Made by a program: the position numbers and the translations under genes. Below are positions 1-12,438 of a stretch of 64,000 nt of DNA, in pieces. Position 1 is the stretch's first letter. Each line of letters begins with the position of its first letter. Location of the stretch: the NCBI GenBank assembly GCA_027919835.1, contig JANVFP010000009.1, positions 1,364,001 to 1,428,000 of the forward strand. Reading direction: 5' to 3'. Under the pieces are notes generated by a model, which had not been told where the DNA came from, ran no database searches, and worked only from the letters and a program-made list of their open reading frames with translations. Source of the stretch: Lentinula raphanica (taxonomy: Eukaryota > Basidiomycota > Agaricomycetes > Agaricales > Omphalotaceae).

Positions 1-549
1 CGTCCGGAGGCAAGCCCAAGTCTGCGAGTGCGGTCGGGATAGACAAAAGTCGGATGTAGGAGTAGGAACTTGAATGCGAGTCGAGGTTGGGTTGGGCTTG
101 AGGTTGCTTGTTCTCAGTTTCCTCGGGGAGGAGCTCGGGATCGTCTATTATAAACCCTCCGCCGCCGCCTCCTCCTCCTTCGTCGTGCGCGGTTGTGTCT
201 GGGAGTAAGAATCCACCACCACCACCAGTATCTGTCATCTCAGAGTTGGGATCTATATCCAGACCTTGGGCTTGGCCTCCGAGCTTTCTTCGCTTCGATG
301 GTCGTTCGTCTGGATCCTCACGGCCGTTCAGAGAGCGTTCAGGATCTTCAGCACCTTCGACGCGTTTTCAACGCGTTTAACGCGTCCGAGTGAGCGAGTG
401 GTATCATCAAGAGTATCAATAAGAGCAGCACCTAACGCAAACGCATGATCGATTCGCCGTTGGAGATCTTCCGGGAGCGCGAAGAATGCTTGGTCGTGAT
501 CGTGTTCGGTCTCGGCGTGGTTGTTGTTGGGGTTGTGGATGGGGTCCAT
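1..549 (-). CDS. Partial gene, unidentified, acidic and glycine-rich protein (continues past left edge)
   Basis: The ATG at 549 opens a reading frame beginning MDPIHNPNNNHAETEHDHD. It continues with LPEDLQRRIDHAFALG and then stops near 328. If a ~78-bp GT..AG intron is removed at about position 430-350 (donor GTGCTGCT, acceptor TCGAAG), the frame runs open to the window edge. The continuation has a basic stretch (RPSKRRKL), two glycine runs in acidic context (TGGGGGFLLP and EGGGGGGGGFIIDD) and a segment ending IPTALADLGLPPD. The C-terminal part is missing because the window begins here. I do not recognise the family. The basic cluster could be a nuclear localisation signal, which is inference. 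The start and the intron are plausible rather than proven. Confidence 0.5.
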
Positions 550-1172
550 GACCTTGAGGCTACAAAGCTTTGGAATAGACGTTGAGTACTGAGTTTGAAA
601 GTTATCGAGAGCGAAGGTGGATATAGTGGACCGACCTGAGAGAATGGATGGATAGATAATATTAATAATATTGGGGAAAGCAGAGTGTAAGCGCCGAAAG
701 CATTTCATTCGGACTCCGCTTGCAAGCTCGGCACTGAATCAAGCCGTGGCATGCGCCCACTAGTGCTCCAAGTTCGACGCAAGTACTATGCCATGACCAT
801 CTATCAAGTCATCGCACAGTCTATATCTGTGTTGGGTACTTATGTAGATGTGGAAAAGCTCAATAATCCTCGAAATCAACTCAAGGACTAGAAATTCGAG
901 TGAAGAAACCAAGAAGCACTACGGCGGGTTGACGAGTTTTTACCAGACACTGTTTCACAAAGATCTCCGGTGCATCACTGTATGTCGTTCGCAGAGGCCT
1001 TAGAAAATCGGCTAGGATGGACATGTTTGCATCGATTAATCGTTTAGCAATTGTGTAGTATATTTTACAGGTATGACCATGAACTTGAACCTAATCGACA
1101 GTATTTCTTGCGGAATACGTGTCACTGTTCGATAGGAGGATCCAAAAGATATTCAAATGTTGCGAGCTGGCC
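550..1172. other. Intergenic, 5' region of the left gene and 3' flank of the thaumatin-like gene
   Basis: Reading frames here are short and show no family resemblance. The stretch should hold the promoter of the leftmost minus-strand gene and the 3' untranslated region of the next minus-strand gene. I see no repeat or RNA gene. Confidence 0.5.
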
Positions 1173-2214
1173 TTAGGGGCAGAAGGTGATGGTGAACGCG
1201 ATATTCCCAGCGCCGCAAGCACGAACGGGCAAGTCGCTACCGCAGCCAGATAAATCCTGTAGGAAAGTGTGAAGGAGATGAGCAAAAAAGGATCTGGGGT
1301 AAAAAGGAAAATTGACGTACGCCAGGTGGGTAAGCTTCGCTGCACTGGGAAACGAGAAGGAAAGAAGTCAGCAGGTTGATTCGAAAAGAGCGAGAGAGGT
1401 TGGGAAGGGAAGACGGGGAGGAAAGGGATCAAAGAGGAAGAGGAGGAAAAGAAAACCACATACACCACAGTTCACATTGGTGCAAGTCACTGTGTCGCAA
1501 CCCGCGGCGGCGATTTCAATGGATTGAGTGAACCCTTGGATGTTGGAGATGTCATATGCTTGGGGAGTGTAGAAGTCGCCGGTGTCTAAGGTATAGACGA
1601 GAGAGGGAAAGGAAAGGTTAGAATAAGGATTATAGGAATGCGAGGTAATCAGCTGGATGCGTACCCAGGTTGAATTCGGTGATGGTGCAGTCTTCACCGC
1701 TAGCACCGCAAGCGCCGTTTTGGGCAAAGATACGACCGACCCACTGGACAACGTATAAGCATTTGAGTGATGATCCAATGAGGGAAGGAGGATATGCTGC
1801 GTACGTCGACGGGTATAGTGATCGTTTCACTCGCTCCGGCACCGAGGGTACCAGGCTGAGCGGCAGCTACAGGTGTTGATTCATTTCAGCAACAGAAGGC
1901 ATTGTTTGGCGTCTTGCACTCACTGTAGTAACCAGCACCAGAGCAACCTGAAGACGAGTGGGAGGTGAGTAGATGGACAGGATGGGTTGTTTAACGATAG
2001 TGTACGCACGAGGACTATAACCACAAGCTGTGTTCGCAACTCTGGGGGTGATGGATGAACCACATTTGTTGACTAGCGTGAACTACGTAGAAATTCGGTT
2101 TGAGAACACGGATCCAGGACGGGAGAAGGAGATGACACGAAATCTCACCGCATGTTGGGCAGATACCAAGGTCGAGGCAGAGGCGAGAGCAGAGAGGAGG
2201 AGAGAGAGCTTCAT
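1173..2214 (-). CDS. Thaumatin-like secreted protein
   Basis: This multi-exon gene starts at the ATG at 2214. Exon 1 (2149-2214) encodes a classic signal peptide, MKLSLLLSALASASTLVSAQ, followed by HA and an intron with donor GTGAGA. The next exons give FTLVNKCGSS, VANTACGYSPR, GRIFAQNGACGASGEDCT and DFYTPQAYDISNIQGFTQSI. The last parts are GCDTVTC, CGCSEAYPPG, and a final exon reading CGSDLPVRACGAG and ending FTITFCP at the stop 1173-1175. The closely spaced cysteines, the GRI(F)..NG block and the CP end are the hallmarks of the small fungal thaumatin/osmotin-like family. Members are extracellular, disulphide-bonded, and in some cases bind or hydrolyse beta-1,3-glucan. That activity is family knowledge and is not shown here. 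About six exons are needed and exact borders of the middle ones are approximate. Confidence 0.82.
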
Positions 2215-2646
2215 TGTCGTGTAACAGGTACTACTGCGGATCGGATTGAGGAGATTGTTACTGACTGAGGTTTGGCAAAGAGTGGTGTGGTTTTTGTAAG
2301 TTCTGCAAACTTCGACAGAGCCGAAAAGAAGAGCTACTGAGAAAAGAAGGGGAGATCTGTTGCGACCCGTCTTTATACCGCTGGGGTGATTGAATGTTCT
2401 CCTTAGGAGCCCGTCCTACTGTTCGCATTGCCAGCAGACTACATAGATGTGGACACACGTTTCAAGCTGTTTCAAGAGGACTAATTTCCAACAAAACCTT
2501 GCACAATTCCAAATTCATTCCGAGAGCCTCCAGCCCCGCAGTTCAGTCGAGCAACGCGGAACAAAAGATCTTTCACCGCTTCAATCCAGTGGAAAGAGCT
2601 CTAGGAGTATAACAAATGAGAACGAATTAGAACACATGCTTCGGTC
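2215..2646. other. Intergenic; upstream region of the thaumatin-like gene
   Basis: This should contain the promoter of the minus-strand thaumatin-like gene. A 72-codon plus-strand frame (2394-2612) resembles a mitochondrial presequence (MFSLGARPTVRIASRLHRCG) but has no continuation, so I do not call it a gene. Confidence 0.4.
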
Positions 2647-3430
2647 CTACCGTGCCATTCGGAAGACCCGTCGTAATGTAATTGCATTTTCAGCTGGATC
2701 TTACCCATTCAAGGTAACTCATGCTTCAGTAATGTGGTGAGGACAGGACAGTATGGACAATCAATTACTTACCGAGTCCAATGATGAGTGTGTTGTCTGA
2801 TGTTTCTTGTAAGATCCCACTGACGGAACGGAGCGAAAGATTCTGCCTAATGTTGGCCGGTTTCGGAGATTGTGTGCCATCGTGTGTGCACCGAAGCTGG
2901 CTGAGCAAAGTCAGTGGCTGCTGAGTACCCCGAGTTGTAGGGACCTTAGATGCTGGATGTTATGGGATCAATCACCTTTGACAGCGGCGGTGTGGTGCTG
3001 AAGGATACCGGTAAAGTCTTAATATAATTCTCGCGGCGATTTCTTGACAATTTTGTGATGTAGTGTTATACACACCTGGTCTAGTAAGGTCTATTCGCGA
3101 TGAGCCCGTGATCCTTTCGCAATCTGGGGCTCGTTGAGAATTGATGTGGTGTTTGATATATGGCCAAAGATCTCTATAAGAGCTTGAGACTTGAAAAGCT
3201 TTGGGTCTCGGGGAAAATGAAGTCGCATATGGAGAGTAAGGTGTGATACAAAAATGCGGCTGAGTCACATACCTGGGGGGTCCGATCGAAGGCGCTTGGG
3301 CGATCATCTGTGGCCCACTGCCGCCAACACTGAGGGTTTCTCCCAATTTACATAGCAGTTTGTGAGTTATCCAGGAGAAAATTAGATCTTGCTCTCCACC
3401 TGAGGCAATGGCATTGGACGATATCGGTCA
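2647..3430 (-). CDS. Tentative multi-exon gene, unidentified
   Basis: Several minus-strand blocks look coding and join through plausible introns. One block near 3430-3280 reads SGGEQDLIFSWITHKL then GETLSVGGSGPQMIAQAPS and ends at a good donor (AG|GTATGT). A block near 2950-2790 reads QLRCTHDGTQSPKP and ends SGILQETSDNTLIIGL at donor G|GTAAGT. Splicing that to an acceptor (GATCCAG) near 2690 gives AENAITLRRVFRMAR and the stop at 2647-2649. The region between (3000-3250) has open segments but I could not settle the frame. The 5' end is not determined. I do not recognise the family. A degraded gene is also possible. Confidence 0.35.
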
Positions 3431-3745
3431 ACGACAGTCGAAAAGCTGCAGAAAGTGTTAGGTATGTATATGAGCATTCACAATGCTTGATTAGTCGTGG
3501 AATGTGGCAAACAGCAACGTGCATGTCCAAATTGTTATCTGACGCGTATAATTCAGTTCATCAATCTCCTGACAGAAGTCAATGTTCTCGGGTTTGGTTC
3601 TGGATCTTTGGGATAAGTTATCCTTCGCCTTTGAACCTTGCCCCGTGTCCATTGGAAAGAATCACAGCGGCTCTCAGGTGAAATGACACAAAACACTAGT
3701 CATGTTCAATATGCTCACGATGATAGCCTGATATTTATTTACATT

Positions 3746-6700
3746 CTAAGGCTTCATCTTGATGTTGCTTACGATCAAGTTCTAGAAAAGATCAAACTTC
3801 AGACTCAGCATCTGGCAAAGAGTGTTATAGAAAAGACCTTGTAGCTCTGAACATCTCCTTTGAACTTGCTGACTGTCTCATTGGCGCATACCCACAACTA
3901 TGTTCAAGTCATGAATGGTGAGATACTGGGTCAAGGCCTTTTCTTACCTCTTTGGCAACATTGGTGATAAATCTCTCATCATGCGAAATGATGATGACGC
4001 CTCCGTTCCACATGTTCAAGGCGTCCATGAGTGCGTCCAGACCCTTAAGATGTTTGATGGGAATCATTGCTCGGTAGTAAAAACTTCAAGGGTTTTACCT
4101 CGATATCCAGATGGTTAGTGGGCTACGTGAAAGATGATGAGGTTTGATTATGTGTTGGGCGATGGCAATTGACATACTTCGTCCAATAGTAGAACATGTG
4201 GTCTTTGTAGCGAGAGCACTGCGAAAGCGACACGAGACTTTTGTCCTCCACTCAACGTACCAATCAATTGTAGGCTAGACAGAGAATATCTTGTTCAGAG
4301 ATACCTTCCAATCTAACGATGCAGAACAAGGACAGACCCAGTCATGCCGCTGATTTGAAAATTACCCAGATGTTGACGGTACTCCTGTTCAGTTTTTCCA
4401 GGGAACTTCGAAGCTAGAAATTGAACGGGTGTCATTGTCGGTACAAGTGAGTCGACGTGATGCTGGGCAAAGTATCCCCTGCCAATAGTCAGTTTTTGAC
4501 AAAACACTCCGATGAACTCCTGCAAACTCACACTCGTAATCGACCATTCCGATTGACCTGGCCACCCAAAGGATTGAGGTCACCGGTTAATATTTTGACT
4601 CTGTAAAAAGAGTTCGATATCATTATCTAATGTAACTTTAAGACTTGGAAGTATGACATACAGTGTAGATTTCCCAGAACCATTAGCACCGACAATGGCT
4701 ATCCTGGAGTCCAATCCGACATCGAAGCTGACATTTTTGAGAATCATTTTCTCGGGTGTATACCCGAATGTTACTTCCGACATCTGCAGCAGAGGCGGTG
4801 ATATTTTCTCCGTTTCAGGGAACCTGGTGTTTATCTCAATAATTTCAGTAGAGATATCTACAGATCCATACACACTTGAAGTTTTCGGTTTCATCCTCCT
4901 CGGGTGGTTGGAGATCAGGTAGCTACAGAGTCTCTGAATGTCAAAGATTGTTCCCAGTCTTGTGTAATCAGGACGTCACCTTTTCCAGTATCTTGATTTT
5001 CGATTGAGCCTGGGCAGCTATGAAGAATCACAACATTACTCTCATTAGGGATTCGAGTTGAATGCTCACCGCGATTAGCATTGTACCGCCACCGATCGAT
5101 AAACGCTTGCAGATGTTTTCGATAATCCATCTGAGCATCGTATTCCTTGCGAAGGTTTCGATCTCGTTCGGATTTGGTGGAATAGAATTGCGTGAAGTTT
5201 CTATAAAGGCATCACATCAGAAACTCTGACCCTAGCCGTTTATCCGTCGTACCCTTTGTAGTAATCCAATCTGCCAGAATGTTGATGAACGATGTCCGTA
5301 GCAACTGCGTCGCTATACATACAGCACAGTCAGTATGATCAGTCATGCACGGTATGTTGAGCCTACAGAAATGCACGGTCATGAGATCTACACATATATG
5401 AACATCATCAAGTGCGGTTTAAAATGGCAAACTGAGCTTACACGACTAATAGGGTTCCTTGCCAGGTTTGAAGATAGTCCTCCAACCAGGCCAGGGCGTT
5501 CAAATCAACTGTTTCTGAGATCAGCAAAAACTGCCCACTCGAAACACGATTTGGACTTACTATGATTTGAAGGTTCGTCGAGTAACAAGAGCGATGGCTT
5601 GATTTGTTGCAATGAGTATCTGTACAAAACATTTGACAAGATATAAATCACCTTGACGAACAGCGCGCGCGCCAAAGCCAGACGCATACTTGGTTCTCGA
5701 TGAACGTTGTCGCTCGATATTCAATTATATACTTACCGCCAACCACCACTGAATGACTTTGTGGGTCTTTTTTGATCAGCTTCATCGAATCCCAAACCTA
5801 TAGACAAAGTCAGCAATAGGTCCTAAAAGACTATCTTACGGTGTATACATACCGGCAAGCAGTGCTGCAGCTCGTGCAGGCCCACTTTCAGCATCCATTT
5901 CAGCCAGCCGCCCATGCACCTCGGCCAACCGCAACGAGGCTTCTTCCCGTGCATCCTCAAATCGTTTATCATCACCCTCGCTTTCCAGTTCGTTCAATTT
6001 GGCGTTGAGCAAGGCTTCCTCCTTCAGAAGATGGTCACGCCAGACGTCGGCTTTCAGTACTGAGTCGAGAGCGATGGTGTCGTCTCCGACAATCTGACTT
6101 CGGATTAGATATAGCAAATCTAGGAGAATGTCATACAAAAGCACAGACCTCTTGTTCGACGAACAGAATCGTGATGTGAGGTGGGATAGGAACCTCCCTC
6201 ATCGCAATGTGGCGCAGTAGTGTTGATTTACCGACACCTGTGTATATGAGCACAGAATATTGCAAGAATTCAGCGGTGCGCGTACCGTTTCGACCGATTA
6301 AGCCATATCGTCTTCCATAAGCGAGCGTTAGAGTTGCACCAGACCTTCCCAAGATTGATTTGTTTCTAGCTTCAATTAAGAAAACAACGTACAATATGCG
6401 ATTCGAACCGAAATTGACGTCGATTGAAGGAAGATGAATGTCTTTGCTCTTGTTCCTTGAGTTGACTGCTTCTAGGGGATTGATCTTGAGAACATGATGA
6501 GAATTCAAAATAGAAGGTCGTAAAGATTGAGCCCACTTTCATGAACATCTCCTCGTACGTTTGCTATATGACCAACATGATGAGTGGTCGAATACTTGTA
6601 AAACTAACGAAAATGACGCACCTGTTTCCGGTGAGCATCCAACAATTTTGATCCTTCATAGAGATCTCTTCGTGCACGCTTTTCTATCTTCGCCTATAAC

Positions 6701-7207
6701 AGCGGGAAGATGAGTATCTGGTTTGACAACTCGATTATTCGTCTTGCCTTCAGTTTTGCTTCTTGTTTCTCGAGTTTCTTCACGTCGACTTTGGATGCTC
6801 TAGAATGTTGCATCTGAGGATCAAGAATATATGACACCGTGTTACATGACATACTTTCCTTTGTTGATTGACTCTAAGTCAACCCCTTCGCCCAATCCTA
6901 TTGTACTTGAAATCTGGGTTTTGCTCATATCCATGACTTTCTCCAACTTTTGAAGCTTGGGTCCTGTCTTACTCTTTTGCCTAGCAGTGAGCATATCGTC
7001 AAGCAGATCTCCCAGGCGAATCATGAGTTTCTCCAGAGTTGCACTTCGGCCTCCAGCTAATGACTCCAGCATTTCACGAGCGACTTGTAGAACATCCTCC
7101 TCTTCGCCGGCATCATCAACCAGATAGCCAGATAGATACTGCACGATAACTTCTTCAGTACCAGGGAAGTAGTTCCTGATCTCTTCTGCGATGTCTTCTG
7201 AGGACAT
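3746..7207 (-). CDS. GCN20: ABCF-family ATPase, GCN20/ABCF3 orthologue
   Basis: A minus-strand gene with many short introns. The start at 7207 gives MSSEDIAEEIRNYFPGTEEV, the usual start of fungal GCN20. An in-frame upstream extension is not family-like. The N-terminal ~200 residues are the ABCF3-type extension. The first ABC domain follows, with Walker A GRNGVGKST (split by an intron near 6240-6290), signature SFSGGW, Walker B LLLLDEPSNHLDLNALAWLE, and the linker DYRKHLQAFIDRWRYNANR. The second domain has GANGSGKST, signature LSGGQKSRVAF and LLLDEPTNHLD, and ends SHDERFITNVAKE. The last exons read KFKGDVQSYK and LIVSNIKMKP, with the stop at 3746-3748. ABCF proteins have no membrane segments. 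Yeast Gcn20 works with Gcn1 on the ribosome to activate the eIF2-alpha kinase Gcn2 during amino acid starvation. Both ATP-binding cassettes look intact. Confidence 0.93.
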
Positions 7208-8089
7208 ATTTCGGACTGAGATGAAAAGGTGTTTAAAGTACAGGAGGAAAAGGCGGCCTCCCTTCGGAGCGCTTGCGCGCTTAATTTTTGCGCGTCTGTT
7301 TGGCCACCGTTTTGGGTTACTCATGATCAAGCTACTACTACTAGACTTCGGGATAGAGTCCGTCACGGTGCCACCGCCTGCCACCGCGCACTTGTTCTGC
7401 CAACTGCCTTTACAGGAGAAAAATGGGAAACGTGTATCGTCAGATTACTTGGGTGTGGCTTACCCTATGCGTCCTCATCAAAACCTCCTGCCAAATTCTG
7501 GGGAAATGGCTTTCACCGACTCCAACTTACTAGGGGACCCCCGAAGATGTCCAACACGGTATCCTCATACTGATCATCTGTGACTACCGCTGATCCCGAT
7601 TCCATGGTCCTCTAGCGCTGTAATCACTAACTTCTTTCCCTTGAACCCTTGCATATTACAGGTGACTTTCGAGGTTCCGAATATATGATTGGTCGAAAAT
7701 GTTCGAATGTGATTTAACTTTAGATTATGTTCACCCAAACTGAAAGGTCCTGTCGGGATACCGATTCGGAATATTCAACTTGTTGACATATGGAGCGACT
7801 CAAGAGCTTCGGGCTCGCATCCGTTATGCATACGTCTCCAGGAAACTGCTTTGATTTCGATCCGAATCTCAAGTCAACCAGGGTTTCAAACACGACAGAT
7901 GTGTCATTGATGCAAAAGCGGTACATGCTTGATACAGTTCATGGCCTTTGAAAACCATATTGATCTCTGCGCGGATTTGACAATCTTGCAAAGGCAGTGA
8001 TTGGACCATTCATAAAACATCGCTCACCAATAGCCCACCTCATTGTCATCGCCCACCCTTTCATTCAGACTCGAGTTCAGGTCGACTTC
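7208..8089. other. Divergent intergenic region between GCN20 and a membrane-protein gene
   Basis: This region carries the 5' sides of two divergent genes, GCN20 leftwards and the 8090 gene rightwards. Frames here are short overlaps of the GCN20 leader and show no family signal. I see no repeats. Confidence 0.5.
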
Positions 8090-9380
8090 ATGCGGTTACA
8101 ATTCTTCACGTTCTTGTTCTTTTTTACCTTATTTCATCGTCAAATTTCAGCCTCAACAACAACTACGCTCGTCAATGTTACCGTCGACGACCAATTCGGC
8201 GATCCTCACACTCATTCTCAAATCATATACACCCCTGCCGAGGCCTGGAGCATTGCGCCGAATTGCAGTCATTGTCCGGATGGCATATCATCCTTATCTC
8301 CATCGCGAGCTAGCAATGGAACTTGGCATGGATCGTATTTTGTGAGGTTCAACCATAGGTCAACTCGATGTAACGTGGGCGCTGAACTGCTTGAACAGTC
8401 GTCTGAAACCGCCAGCGGTGCCATCAGGGCTGGGGCTCCTCGTTATGCAGAACTCCAGTTTACAGGTGAGTATCAGGTGCATGCTGCAACTGGCAATCTC
8501 CGATGCTCAAAGAAACCTCTGAAAACTTTTAGGGAACGCGATCTATGTCATCTGTATCATACCCCCGTCAACAAAGTGGGTGATGAAGAAGTTCCTGTTC
8601 TCCTGATATTAATCGTATCCTTGCTTAGTATTACGAACCGGCTGAATTTCTCCATAGATGGAACTGAGGTTGGTTCGTATCCTCCAGCGCCTGCCATCGC
8701 CACTGACCTGGGCGGATGGCAATACGGGGTTGTTGTATATCACAATACCTCAATACCAATGGCAAGTCACCAGTTACTCATACAGAGCGGCGAGGAAGAC
8801 GGTCCAGATGCTATCATACTACTTGACTCTATTGTGTATTCAACGTGAGCACATGTATCATGCTTGCTCGAACACCTCCCTGTTCTAATATTGAAACATG
8901 TTTGACCACAGGTATATAAACCCTGATACTGTCACTCGTCCCCTTCCTCGAAGAGAACTTTTAGCGGCAATTGTTGGAGGATCAGTCGGAGGATTTACCC
9001 TCGTTCTGGTTTTCGGAATAGTTATCTTTGTGTACCGACGCAGACAAATGTCTTTGACCGTGACGGTTGGATCATCCAGCCATTGGAGAAGGCTGCTGAT
9101 TCCTCCTCACCGACAGTCAATCAAGACACAAACCAGGATGTCGCTCGAGGGTCCCGAGTCAAGCTCAAGAATCACGAGCTTGACCGAGGTTGATAATCGC
9201 ACACAGTCTATTCTAGCTTGGCAACAACGTGCACAACAAGGGAGTAACTCATCTGTTCTCGCACCACTGGATATGTCCGAAGAATTGTCCAGCTACTATG
9301 ATAATGCTACCACAACGGAAAGCCGCCGCGTACACACACCACCCCCGCCGCCCAGACGATATATTGTCGCCAACAGGTAA
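8090..9380 (+). CDS. Single-pass type I membrane protein, secreted ectodomain, unidentified
   Basis: I start at the ATG at 8090 because MRLQFFTFLFFFTLFHRQISAS is a good signal peptide. The frame also has an ATG at 7997, but that would bury the signal. The ectodomain has several N-glycosylation sequons (LVNVT, NCS, NGTW, NTS) and the block YGVVVYHNTSIPMASHQLLI, a shape common in agaricomycete surface proteins with a lectin-like fold (inference). Introns are needed near 8345-8400, 8466-8660 and 8846-8911. After the last one comes a membrane segment (LLAAIVGGSVGGFTLVLVFG) with a basic stop-transfer YRRRQ. A ~110-residue serine-rich cytoplasmic tail follows, with a PPPPPRR motif near the end. The stop is at 9378-9380. 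The layout suggests a cell-surface receptor or adhesion-like protein. The family is not recognised. Confidence 0.72.
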
Positions 9381-9540
9381 CACCGTTGACTGATTTTCCG
9401 CTTGTACAAAAGTATATAGAATGGTTACAACGATTCAGGCTTGTGATCTCAGAGAATTTTTGGGGATTGGTTCATATCAGACTGTACATTGGGCAATGTA
9501 ATTTATTTGTATATATCTGTAGCAGTGCCCACACTGGGAG

Positions 9541-10413
9541 CTACTGTGTTTTATCCAACTTCAGTTGCCCATAATAGTATCGCTGTCTTCCAATGCCGAG
9601 AAACCATGCAATTCTGTAGCAGAGAGTAGTATATAAGAATAATATATTGGTCCTTGAGCCAAAAGTTTGCATACCTTGTAGAAAAAAGGAACAGCGTGAA
9701 AGTGATATTTCCATGTGTCGTACCATTCCACGACGCAATCTCAAATCTCAGATGGGAAGGAAGCCCAATGAAGGTTGCAAGAACACTGTTGAAAATGAAT
9801 GAGCAAGTTGGATACATGGATCACATCAATCATCACTAACTGAGTGACCTGTTGATAACATTCCAGGATCCGTCAGTAAGCACAATGAATGATATGATGA
9901 AGATAGCAATGAGAGTCCACAATGAACTTGAACCTACGTCTGCAATTGCCAAAGCAGTGAGGGTGGAACCAACAATCCGCTCCTGCGCAACAGGATTTCC
10001 ACCGAGTGCGTCTCTTATTGCTCTGAATACTAAGGATGAGAGCAAACCCAGGAGCATGTAACCTATGAGTTTGAATGATTCAACTATCACATCAGGTGTG
10101 AATAGCATGATGTGCTGCGGGTTTGTACGAACAGTTTCCCAGTTGCCATACAGCGAGAGCGGTACGCGGATCCAAGTGATTCGAAGGAGGTGAGGGTTCA
10201 AAAGCAGGGACCAGTTGATGATGAAACCAAGATGCACCAGGCCATAACCAGATGAGAAGAGCAGGACTGATTGTGGAAACTGAAAGGCAAAGAGCCAAAT
10301 TCGAACAGGTTATTCGAGACTGAGCTGTACTGATAATCAAGGAATTCACCAGGTTCAATATATAGAAAAAGGAGTTTGTAGAATCCAGTGAGTGCTGGAA
10401 AGGTAGAAGCCAT
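9541..10413 (-). CDS. DUF7704-type four-helix membrane protein
   Basis: The start at 10413 gives MASTFPALTGFYKLLFLYIEP. Later exons give SPALLIWLWPGASWFHHQLVP, LDPRTALAVWQLGNC, then LLGLLSSLVFRAIRDAL and NPVAQERIVGSTLTALAIADV. The remaining exons give HGNITFTLFLFSTR and AWFLGIGRQRYYYGQL, ending at the stop 9541. Four hydrophobic segments are evident. The order of blocks (IEP, a WFHHELVP-like motif, WQLGNC, NPVAQERI, NITFTLFLF) is what I recall of the fungal DUF7704 family, which has no established function. Introns are needed near 9700-9840 and 10090-10370, with exact borders uncertain. The gene is divergent from the CofD-like gene, with starts only 67 bp apart, so the two probably share a promoter region. 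Confidence 0.78.
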
Positions 10414-10479
10414 TGTCGTGACTCGTGAGAAAAGACTGGATGCGTGCGGGCTGTCGCCAGTGGCAGCCGGGCCGCAAAA

Positions 10480-12438
10480 ATGGATTCTAACACGACCTCA
10501 TCTTTGACTCTCAGCATTCAACGAGATGGCATCGACAGTCCTGGATCATCAGTCTTCGATCTCCCAATACATAACTCGACACAGGCTCTTCAGACCTCTA
10601 ACGCTGATACGTTGGCTAGCCTACGCCCACCTGTCCCTCATCATCATGAACCAACCTCACTGAATTCGGACTCGTTTGTTCTCATTTCTGGAGGGACAGG
10701 CGGGAATGCAATATGTACAGCCTTCCCTGATGCATGCTACGTGCTACCTGTATCAGATGATGGTGGTTCCTCGAGCGAGATCATTCGCGTACTCGGTGGT
10801 CCATCTGTCGGTACTTGTCAATTTCGCACTAATGAAATAATCTCCGTATATTGACTGTTGCTGAAAGGTGATATCCGGAGTAGGCTCGTGCGTCTCATAC
10901 CTCCAGCTCCAGCATCGTCGCCGTTGAATGCAATCAGGACCCTTTTTGCTTACCGTCTTCCGCATTATTACTCAGAACGCCAGGCTCGGGAAGAGTGGAG
11001 AGACATTATCGAAGGAAGAAGCCCTCTTTGGAATGGTATACCGACGGATAGAAAAGAGACCATACGCGGTAGAAGTGTTACCTCCAGCTTGCAATGGGTT
11101 GCTGAACATGTTTCCAGGTTTCTTGGTATACTTTGAAAGCGAAATTTTGAGACGTGCACACAAGAACTTCACTTTCGTCAACGGGAGGCTAGTATCTCTA
11201 TTCATTACATTCATCGAACTCGACTGACAATTGAGATTGATACTAGTATTGGCAACTACTTCATAGCTGCCGCTCAAGGGTTTTTTCGCTCTCTACCTTC
11301 GGCGATCTTCCTCTTCTCTTCTATCACCAACAGTCAGGCGAACATACTTCCTGTGATTGTCACAAACCATACGGTTACCATTGCTGCTGAGATGGTATGC
11401 CTCTTTCAGTTGATTGGAATGTTCGAACTTTGATTTGACAGGTGAACAGGAAAACGGAGAAAGAATCGTCGGACAATGTGATATTTCTCACCCCGTCGCA
11501 ACTGCGCAAGCCCCTACTATCAACGTCGTCGATGAATGGTCTCCTAGCGATGATTCGAAAGGCCAAGCAACGAACGTCCTCTTTGGAGCGCAAAGTAAAG
11601 ATCAATATGAACCTCTGAGTTCGCGAATATCTAGTATGTTGCCTAACACGACCACATGTGTCGATAGTATGATCAAACGGCGTACATACTCTCAAATTTA
11701 GGGTTGTTGTACATCAACGCATACGGGATTGAGATACATCCCTCACCCAATCCGGATTACCTCCTAAGTCTTAGGACCAGCAAGGTGCTGGTGTATTCTT
11801 GCGGCTCGCTTTGGACAAGGTCCGCTTTGCGATTGTCTAAATGTTATGTGGGCTCATGAACACCGCAGTATTATGCCGTGTTTAGCGCTGCAAGGGGTAG
11901 CTAGTGCTATTGCTCGTTCTGGCTCACTTCAAGCCAAGATCCTGTTGTGTAAGTGGTTCCATGCCCTTATATGCACATGCACTGATTTTTTATTGCGTCC
12001 AGTGAACAGTAAGAATGACAGAGAGACAGCTGGATATACAGCAGTTGACTATATACAGTTCGTTACCTTTTCATTGCCGCGAAGTCTAATATGAGACATC
12101 ATGCTAGAGCCATCGCCCGCACACTCAATACACAGTACCAACATCAACCGTATGGTCTAGGAAACGCTCAGACGATGTATCCTATCTCCGCGTTCATAAC
12201 GGATCTCATACATCTCAGAGGAGGTGCGGTAGTTGTTGACGTGGATCGCATAACGGTGAGTCTACGATGTACCTCAAACGGGCTTTCTGATTCCTAAAAT
12301 TCCTTGCAGGCTCTTGGCGTTCGTTGCACAGAAGTAGATCCTGAAGAGGACGATGAAAGCAATGGGGATCCTAAGCTCTCTGCGAACATAGTGCGACGTG
12401 CAGTCAACGGCATAGTTGTTCGCTTCTCTGATTTCTAG
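10480..12438 (+). CDS. CofD/YvcK (UPF0052)-like protein
   Basis: The chosen start gives MDSNTTSSLTLSIQRDGIDS; an in-frame ATG 36 bp upstream is possible. After ~70 polar residues the core begins FVLISGGTGGNAICTAF, then VLPVSDDGGSSSEIIRVLGG and, after an intron, GDIRSRLVRLIP. Later exons give FESEILRRAHKNFTFVNG, SIGNYFIAAAQGFFRSLPSA, VTNHTVTIAAEM, ACLALQG-like CLALQGVASAIARSG, and a last exon near LGVRCTEVDPEEDDESNGDP ending RFSDF at the stop 12436-12438. The GGTGG, SDDGGSS and GDIRSRL motifs are the nucleotide/phosphate-binding signature of the CofD/YvcK superfamily. Bacterial CofD makes coenzyme F420 precursors, and YvcK is a metabolic regulator that binds UDP-sugars. The role of the fungal branch is not established. 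About six introns are present and the gene appears intact. Confidence 0.85.

Noticed and set aside
2394..2612. Mitochondrial-presequence-like small frame on the plus strand
   Set aside because: No continuation, no splice donor in a useful place and no family resemblance.
2770..2830. TLIIGLG motif suggesting peptidyl-tRNA hydrolase
   Set aside because: The TRHN(V)G block that should follow is absent; splicing instead gives GLAENAITLRR and a stop.
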